Shown here in pieces: positions 57,169-64,000 of a stretch of DNA of 64,000 nucleotides. Source of the stretch: Sequoia sempervirens (lineage: Eukaryota > Streptophyta > Pinopsida > Cupressales > Cupressaceae); contig VDFB02254909.1 of NCBI GenBank assembly GCA_007258455.2, positions 21,018 through 85,017 on the forward strand. The letters run 5' to 3'. The notes below the pieces were generated by a model. It searched no databases and was not told the origin of the DNA. It worked only from the letters and a program-made list of their open reading frames with translations. Each line of letters starts with the position of its first letter. Positions within the stretch are counted from its first letter, which is position 1. The position numbers were made by a program, and so were the translations under genes.

Positions 57169-57716
57169 TGGTATCAGAGCTCAGGTTTTGTACATTCTTG
57201 GGATTGGTGAGCGTGTAAATCCTATAGACTGTGGTAGTGACGGCTTGCACACAAGAGACAAGAAGAACGTGCCAAAATAAGATGTACGGATTCGTACAAA
57301 GGTTTTTGACGATTCTCTTTCAAAAAATAATTGTGGATCTATTTTTTGTAATTTTTTTGGCAGATTTTTTTACAAAATTCGTGGGTTTTTTAATAGTTAA
57401 AAAACACACAGGGTTTTAAGACCTACTTTTGATGATTTTTTAAGAAAAATTGTATTTTTTTCAAAATTTCTGCAGATTTTTTTCAATTTTTTTGTAGATT
57501 TTTTCTTGAATTTTTTGCAGATTTTTTCTGGAATTTATTTGTAGACTTTTCCAGAACTTTTTGCAAATTTTTCGCTGATTTTTTTATAAAACCATGGGTT
57601 TCTAAGCCTCTATTTTGATGATTTCTAAAAAATTTGTGGGAGTTGTGCTAGCTGATTGTCTAGGGTTTTGTGCCAACTGATCACAGACTTTACCTCTTAT
57701 TTCGTGCTTTTGTAAG

Positions 57717-58634
57717 ATGGGAGAGATGGTGTCTTTGTCCAATATCATGTTGGAAAGTACCCAGAGGTTCAATGGGAAAAACTACAACATGTGGAAGAAG
57801 AGGATGCTTATCATCATTGAGTACTAGTGTTTGGATGCGCTAGTTTTAGGTATAAAAGTTCATTCCATAGTTGCAGGGAAGGATCAAGACAAGTATGATG
57901 GAGGTAATCAGGAGGTAGTTATGCTTCTCAAGTTATTAGTCACTGATGAGATGTTACAAGAAATACCATTTGGTAAGTCTGTTGTAGAGATCTGAAAGCA
58001 TTTGAAAGATTTTCATGAGACCTTAGATAAGGGTAGGAAGAATGAGACCTTAGATAAGGACAGGGCTTTCTTCCTAAAGAATATGTTGTTTTCCATTATG
58101 ATGGATGAAAAAGTGTCTTTGCAAGAGCACTTGATGAAAATCAAATACATTAACGGTCAATTGAAGGCCATTGGTTGCAAGATGGAAGAGGAGGATATGG
58201 TGGTGATCACACTGAAAATTTTGCCACGATCTTACAAGCACTTCATCAAAACTCTCAACATTACATCTACCAATGTTGACTTGAAGTTTGGTGAGTTGTG
58301 CAACAAGCTCTTGCAATAGGATAGGTGGAAGTAGTTTGGGAGTAGCAGTGAGTCTCCCAGTGTTGAACAAGCGTTTACTACCAAGGACATTGGCAAAGGC
58401 AAGTCCAGTCAGCAGAAAGGATGGGGCAATTCGGAGGAGAGCTCCAAAAATTATTTCACATGTCATTACTGTGGGAAGATTGGTTATATGCCAAAGTATT
58501 GCAGAAAGCGGTTGGTTGATGAGAAGTCCAACCAAGAAGAGTCTCAATACAATGCTCAAGTGGCAGAGTATATTGAGCAGAAGGAGTCTGCATTTTATGC
58601 ATTCATGGCTAGAAGACTATTAGATTGTGGGTAG
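57717..58634 (+). pseudogene. copia-type gag, decayed
   Basis: One frame of 305 codons from the ATG at 57717 with four internal stops (57825, 57993, 58317, 58332). The N-terminal region reads RFNGKNYNMWKKRM. The central part matches UBN2 gag (LFSIMMDEKVSLQEHLMKI, KILPRSYKHFIKTL). The zinc knuckle near 58458-58500 reads CHYCGKIGYMPKYC, with the essential His replaced by Tyr. The frame ends FYAFMARRLLDCG. A repeat of ETLDK occurs at codons near 58020-58065. Confidence 0.88.
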
Positions 58635-58672
58635 ACATAGTTTAAGTTAGTAGAATGACCATTAAGGGAGGG

Positions 58673-59000
58673 TACTAAAGTGATGTTTTATCTTGTAATG
58701 GTCAATTTGCTTTTAGGATAGACTTTACGAGTCTTCTTTAATAAAGTCATGTTGACTTTAGATATTTTTCCTATGAGTTGTATCCTTATCCTCTGTGGAT
58801 AAGATTTTCCTTTTTGCTTTATGAGTTGTTAATCTTATCCTATGAGTTGTCATCATTATCCTTTGTGGATAAGATATTTGTCATCCTTATCCTCTATGGA
58901 TAAGATATTTGTAATCCTATATAAGGATGCTTTTGCTCCTTATTTCTTAATAGATTATTATGCAATCTTGGTTAACTTTCTGTGTGTTATTTTTGTAATA
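58673..59000 (+). repeat. 3' LTR of the gag-only element
   Basis: 328 bp, about 70 bp longer than the 5' LTR. Palindromes of the CTTATCC/GGATAAG type at 58785-58803, 58855-58873 (left arm ATTATCC) and 58886-58904. TATA box in ATCCTATATAAGGAT at 58914-58928. Confidence 0.82.
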
Positions 59001-59580
59001 TGGTTGTTTTATGAGTTGTCAATCTTATCCTATGAGTTGTCATCCTTATCCTTTGTGGATAAGATATTTTTCATCCTTATCCTCTATGGATAAGATATTT
59101 GTAATCCTATCTAAGGATGCTTTTGTTCCTTATTTTTTAATAGATTATTATGCAATTTTTGTTAACTTTTTGTGTGTTGTTTTTGTCATATGGTATCAAA
59201 ACTCAGGTTTTGTAAATTCTCGAGATTGATGATTGTTTGAATTCTATGGATTGTGGTAGTGACAAAACAAAGGCTTTTTACAAAATTCGTGGGTTTTTAA
59301 CAATTAACCATCACATGGTTTCAAGACCTTTTTTTTTTGACGATTTTTTTAAAAATTGTAATTTTTCAACTTTGTTTTGGCGACATGGCTATTTGTAGAA
59401 TTTTCTATAGATTTTTCCAAAAAAAAATTTGCACATTTTTTGCAGAATTTTTGATTTTTTTCTTAACTTTTGCAGTTTTTTTCTAGAAATTTTTGCAGAT
59501 TTTTTCTAAAAAAAATTTTGCATATTTTTTTTGAAACTTTTGCAGATTTTTTCCAAAAAGTTTTACAATTTCTTTTTCCA
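59001..59580 (+). mobile_element. partial second unit: LTR part, primer site and leader
   Basis: 59004-59190 repeats 58814-59000 of the 3' LTR (~187 bp) and is followed by a primer-site relic TGGTATCAAAAC at 59191-59202 and leader sequence matching 57181-57600 (GTGGTAGTGAC, ACAAAATTCGTGGGTTTTT, T-rich GCAGATTTTTT repeats). The arrangement is LTR, gag, LTR, partial LTR, leader, with the rest of the second unit missing. Confidence 0.8.
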
Positions 59581-61190
59581 AATTTAACCAATTCCTACTC
59601 AATAACAATCCATAAATATGGTTGGATGTTGAGTAAATATGAATATTAATTAATTTATTCATAGCTTTTACATTAGACCTATCTAATTAAATAAATCAAT
59701 CTTTCTCTTAAATATTTTTCAAATTCATAAAGAATGAAGTTAGGAATTACTTCAAATTTCACTATATAATTATGAAATATTAACTTTTTTTTTTAGTAAT
59801 TTCTTATTAAATAATCAATTAAAACTATTTATTATAAGAAATATTAATTATATGAATTCAAAGGTAAAATCAATTTATAGATAATTTTTTTCAAATTTGT
59901 TTTATAAAATTTCTTTTTAATATTATTTTGTAGAAATTAAAGATTGTACAACATAACACTACATTTTGTGGATTGGTTTCCTTCTATTTAATAAATAAAA
60001 TCAATTAATTTTAAATTGTTTGAATTCCTAATGATTATGTTAGGGATTGCCTCATTTAATTTAAATACATTTAATTTTATATTATGAATTAGTTTGAAGT
60101 CCATAATTGAAAGATAATACTTTCTTTAGTAGATGTGCACAATATTGATTTGCAAAAAATCTTGCAAATGAATATAAAACAATTTCATTGATTTTAAAAG
60201 AAATCTATTTTATTGTGATTTTAGATTAAATCATCTTTTATTATCTATTCATTTTCCTTGTTAATCCCTAAAATGGGCCATCAAAAGTTTCATAATTCTA
60301 AATTTATTAGACCCTGTTGATAATTTTAAAATTTAGATTTAGAATGTTCATAGAACTACAATATTTAGGTCAAGGTAACGTGTTTGGAAATATCTAAACA
60401 TTGACCTTAAACATTAGTGCTAATTCATTATTTAATGTTCTTAATTATATAGTGACATCTCATTTAATACAAGATATTTTCTATTTTATTTTATAAACAA
60501 GCAAAATACTATCACAACAAAAAAATTGTTCCCTTTCTTTATTTCTCAAAATGTTATCTTTTAAGATATTACGTTTAAATTAAATTATTATGAATGAACA
60601 CTTTTAAAAGCATGTAAAATGCGTGTTAATTTGTTAGGATGTTTATTTTTATTATTTAATAGAACTCAAGGGATCAAATGTTTCTTTGATAAAGCATGAG
60701 CAGAATAATGGTGAAATATCAAAAGCTTGGTGCTTCAACAGGACGCCACAAACCATCATATGAAAATTTAGAGGTATAATTTGTATCTTTCTACTCAAAT
60801 TCATTATTTTTTTGTGATTTAATAGTTAAAATAGTTACGATCCTATCCTTATTTAAATTTGTTTTTTGATTTAGTTTCGAAAGCTTATAATGTTTAAGTT
60901 TAGTGTTTTTTTATTACTTCAATTATTTTTATCAAATTATTGGGTTTTAAGGAATTAGAAGATAAATTTTGTACTTAATAGTAATTTGAGTAAATGTTTA
61001 TTATATATTATTTGGTGAAATAAAAGGAAAAATGTTTGTGGAATATATTTATTCTTAGATTCAAGATATAAATTATTAGGAGAGAAGCATTAGAATATAA
61101 TATTCTATGTATATTTTTCCATATTTTTTTAATGAAAATTCTTATTAAACATTATATTAATAATATTAAAATAATACAATATTCACAAAA
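59581..61190. other. AT-rich, no gene recognised
   Basis: Long A/T runs and no supported coding frame. A short exon-like stretch near 60690-60775 ends in GAG-GTATAA but has no partner. Nothing repeats within the stretch. Confidence 0.5.
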
Positions 61191-61869
61191 AAAAAAAGTG
61201 AGGGTGATAGAAAGACAACACACAAAGTTTAATAGGATCAATTCTTAAACAAAGACAAATCAAACAAAGGGAAAAGTCCACAAAACACTAAGTAGTTAAT
61301 GCAATGCCAGTAGAAGGTGGATCTTGATCATCAAGCTTCCCTCACACATCTCTAAGGGCATCATCATCAATCAGCTCCCTACCAGTGAGAGCACCATCTT
61401 CTTTTTCAATATTATACTCGATGCGTGGTTAGGCATGAAATGGAGAAATGATGAGTTATAGGTTAGGGAACTTGCCTAAGTCAAGCCAACCTACTCCTCC
61501 ACACCCAAGATAAGAAGCAAAGGGCTATTGAGAGGGTTGGGGCCATCCTCTATGAGTAGTATAATGCTTGGAATTATGGGATTGGGGAGCATGGGAGTGA
61601 GAGCCTTGATCACCATAGTCACATCTAGTAGACTAGCTATGCCTATGTTGATGGCCTCTAGGAGAGGTAGAGTCAAGCAACGCCCTAGCCACACTGTAGG
61701 GGGCATTGCCCTAGTTGTCTAGTAGCTCCTAAAGATGAGAAACTTCTAGTGCAACTTTATGAGCTTGCACTTGGATTTGCATTAGAACATTAGAACATAT
61801 GATAGCTCTAGTATATAAAAAAAGTGTCTATCAACAACACATTGAGTAAAAAGAGCAACATTCCTATCC
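61191..61869. other. no gene recognised; probable LINE 3' sequence on the minus strand
   Basis: Base composition is more balanced than in the flanks, and a 70-codon frame is open on each strand at 61491-61722. No domain is recognised. As it lies directly downstream, on the minus strand, of the LINE zinc-finger remnant, it may be the rest of that LINE. Confidence 0.3.
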
Positions 61870-62247
61870 TTCTATTTATTGGAAAGAATTTTCACCCTAA
61901 AAGAATACCAAATTTGGATATATTTGGTTGGTGAACAAGTCCAATCCACTATTAAAAACCATGTGCGAAGAAAAAGGGGTAGGTTGAAAAAGTTTGAAAA
62001 CCTGATTGATCCAATTCCAATCTTTTTGGGCCCGGGGGAAAAACAAAAAGAGGTGCTTGACCATCTCAATTTGTCCATAGAAAGGATAATGAAGGTTGGG
62101 AATGCCCATAGAAGTGAGATAGCCCCCCATTTGAAGGCCTCGGTACAAAATAAAGTAGGTGTAATGAGTCAATTCGGGTCTATCACATCTAACGAAACAC
62201 ATTGGAACAATCTGTGCAATGTTCAATGAGAGGACTGAAGCTTCCAA
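61870..62247 (-). pseudogene. LINE zf-RVT remnant (minus strand)
   Basis: An open frame of 116 codons. HYPFYGQIEMVKHLFLFFPRAQKDWNWINQVF matches the end of the plant LINE zf-RVT in short pieces: YPFYGQIE for CPFCGQ-E, VKHLF and FFPRAQKDWNWIN for CPRAQ-x-WNW. All three zinc cysteines are replaced by Tyr or Phe. Upstream, CFVRCDRPELTHYTYFILYR also fits LINE connection sequence loosely. No RT core or RNase H is seen. Confidence 0.6.
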
Positions 62248-63737
62248 TGGCGATTAAGCTAATCCACCATGGATAGATGTAATTAATTATCGAAGGTAAT
62301 TTTTTAACATTTTAAAAATTAATTATAATTGTTTCCCACTAATAATAATTACATGCTTCTCTTTGCTCCTAGATCTATTCACATAACTAAATTCTATAGA
62401 TCTCACATCTACTAGGAAAAATTGATCTACTATCTTATAATGAAATGAAACTAATACCAGTGCAAGGATAATATAAGTTATTATACGTAATGAACCCATC
62501 TTATTATATATGACATTATCTTGATCCTCTAGTTGGTGTGAATTATCCATTGCATAAATATTTAAAGTAATATCATATTATACATTTCTCTCTAAATGTT
62601 ATTATATTACCATAAAATAGATGGGGTCCCTATGCAGGAGCCACCTAGCATATTGTGGCTCACCACATGTAGTGTGCAAATTATCGTACATCATTTTTTT
62701 TATTTCTTACAAATACATCTATTTTTCTATATTATCTTTTATATCCATGGCTAAGAATGTAGATGCCTTTGACATAATTCCAGAGACGACTACTTTAGAT
62801 GAATCAATTACCATAGGAACATACAAATAAGTCATTCTCTTCCTTTTATACCTCAAAATATACTACTACAACAAATATTTCCTTTGGTTATCTCAATTTC
62901 AACTCAAATTACCATGCTAATTATCCAGTCAACCCTTCACCAGTATTTCCCCTAGTTGTTTCTTCTCCACCTATGACTACTTTTGGAAATATTATCCCAC
63001 TTGAAGATACCCTTATTACTACTAATACTACCATTCCATTAATCAATTGAAGTAACAAATAAAGAGGATCCAATTAACTTGGTCACACAAAAACCCTCTT
63101 ATAAGGTTCTCTCTAGCAAATTCCCCTCCATTACTACACGACATTGACAAAGTTATTCAAGAGATGGAAGAATATAAAAAATTACAAGAAGTAAATAGTG
63201 GAGGATAAGAATAACAAGTAATTATGGAGAAAGAAAGAGTGGTGCAACCATTATTGTGCAATTGGAAACCATTTATCCTCAAGCCTCACAACAATAAACT
63301 CAAGATGAAGTGCATGTAGGGTAAGTGCAACCAAATAAGATTCCTTTTTAAAGTGAACAAACAAAAGTATCAATGGATTTACAAAATAATTAGGTTGATC
63401 ATCTAGATAAGTGAGTTGAAGAATAACTCAACAAGGATGAAGGTCCAATTCAAAAAAATAACACTCAAAAGTTGATACTCAACAAGATGCTCCAAGTATA
63501 TCAACATCAAAACCTCCAACTACATAAGAGATTACAAAGGATTATTTACAAGTAGTTCAAGTACGAAAGGATATACATGAGCAAGTGAAAGAATTGGCTC
63601 AACTAGATATTAGTCTCTCAATACAATAATAGCAAGAATAAATTGTGGCTCCTCCACAACAAAAATAAATGGTAGATTCTTCTTTATTTGTGTCAGTTTG
63701 GTTATAAGTGAATAAAGAGCTCAAGCAACCCATAATA
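62248..63737. other. no gene recognised; very decayed hydrophilic coding possible
   Basis: Plus-strand stretches rich in Gln, Lys, Glu and Thr (for example DIDKVIQEMEEYKKLQEV near 63150) with many stops could be a gag-type protein, but no domain motif is left. 62621-62830 is an open stretch without a recognised family. Confidence 0.3.
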
Positions 63738-64000
63738 TGTTGAACACCGAGAATACTGAGAGGGGTGAATTAGTATTCACTAAAATTCTTAACTTCATCA
63801 ACTTAAACATGGATTTAAAGCATCTCATCAAAATTGTAGAAATGAAAACAACAGTTAAAGCATGCATCACATCAATGAACACAAGAACACCATATTTACG
63901 TGGAAAACCTGTGAAAGGGAAAAAGAACAGTGAGGATTAGTTCACAATATATTATAATCGGTTATAATGGATTACAGAATGGAGGACTCACTGTCTAGAA
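63738..64000. repeat. LTR-like fragment cut by the window end
   Basis: Starts TGTTGAACACC with GAGAGGGGTGAATTAG and contains ATTTACGTGGAAAACC and CAGTGAGGATTAG, the same order of motifs as at 30610-31015. It continues past the end of the window. Confidence 0.6.

Larger units (their letters stand above)
56911..59000 (+). mobile_element. gag-only copia-type LTR element (TR-GAG-like)
   Basis: 5' LTR 56911-57168, intact primer site TGGTATCAGAGC 57169-57180, gag 57717-58634, purine tract TTAAGGGAGGG before the 3' LTR at 58673-59000. LTRs start TA(T/C)TAAAGT and end TTTTGTAATA. There is no protease, integrase or RT, and only 35 bases lie between the gag stop and the purine tract. It must have relied on enzymes supplied by another element. 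The plan is that of the described plant TR-GAG class, though here with a copia-type gag. Target duplication not readable because a second unit follows. Confidence 0.8.

Noticed and set aside
60690..60780. Exon-like stretch ending in GAG-GTATAA
   Set aside because: About 25 codons, no acceptor partner, no family match, within long AT-rich DNA.

Overview
The window looks like intergenic nuclear DNA from a plant with a large, repeat-rich genome. It is AT-rich and contains no intact protein gene. Almost all recognisable coding sequence is decayed plant retrotransposon: Ty1/copia (gag, protease, integrase, YVDD reverse transcriptase, RNase H, initiator-Met primer sites reading TGGTATCAGAGC), Ty3/gypsy, and L1-type LINE remnants. 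The age and nesting of the elements would fit a gymnosperm, but the sequence alone does not prove that. No tRNA, rRNA or CRISPR was seen. Layout: 0.4-2.6 kb is a degenerate 70-bp tandem array, followed by a zone of short palindromes and a minus-strand gypsy remnant (4.4-6.1 kb). 8.15-12.4 kb holds two copies of an unidentified block. 15.1-17.6 kb is a non-autonomous LTR element with one decayed reading frame. 18.2-20.4 kb is a plus-strand gypsy gag/protease remnant. 21.2-22.0 kb is a ~235-bp repeat array built around GGGCGCCC, followed by an unrecognised frame at 22.45 kb. 24.57-30.52 kb is a complete but dead copia element (LTRs of ~633 bp, target duplication TTTTA) with an unusual hairpin array between pol and the 3' LTR. 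31.0-31.8 kb is the 3' end of another copia. 31.82-35.12 kb is a short non-autonomous LTR element (target duplication GCACA) carrying a nested 1.95-kb solo LTR (target duplication CAGCC). 35.98-41.37 kb is a minus-strand copia (target duplication TCTCAC) with a MITE abutting its gag start codon. 42.53-43.78 kb is a second copy of the short non-autonomous family (target duplication ACATC). 44.27-50.70 kb is a minus-strand copia with 334-bp LTRs, carrying a ~1-kb TIR element and an internal integrase duplication. 50.97-52.64 kb is a LINE 3' part. 53.62-54.35 kb is an LTR-like unit. 56.4-56.65 kb holds an exon-like open segment that I cannot name. 56.91-59.58 kb is a gag-only copia-type LTR element followed by a partial second unit, with repeated I-box palindromes in its LTRs. 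61.87-62.25 kb is a minus-strand LINE zinc-finger remnant. The window ends inside an LTR-like sequence. Nothing here forms a working pathway. The features that stand out are structural: eight LTR or TIR elements whose ends can be read directly, two nested insertions, recurrent short tandem duplications inside retroelement coding regions, and four separate families of repeated hairpins or palindromes in non-coding parts of retroelements.
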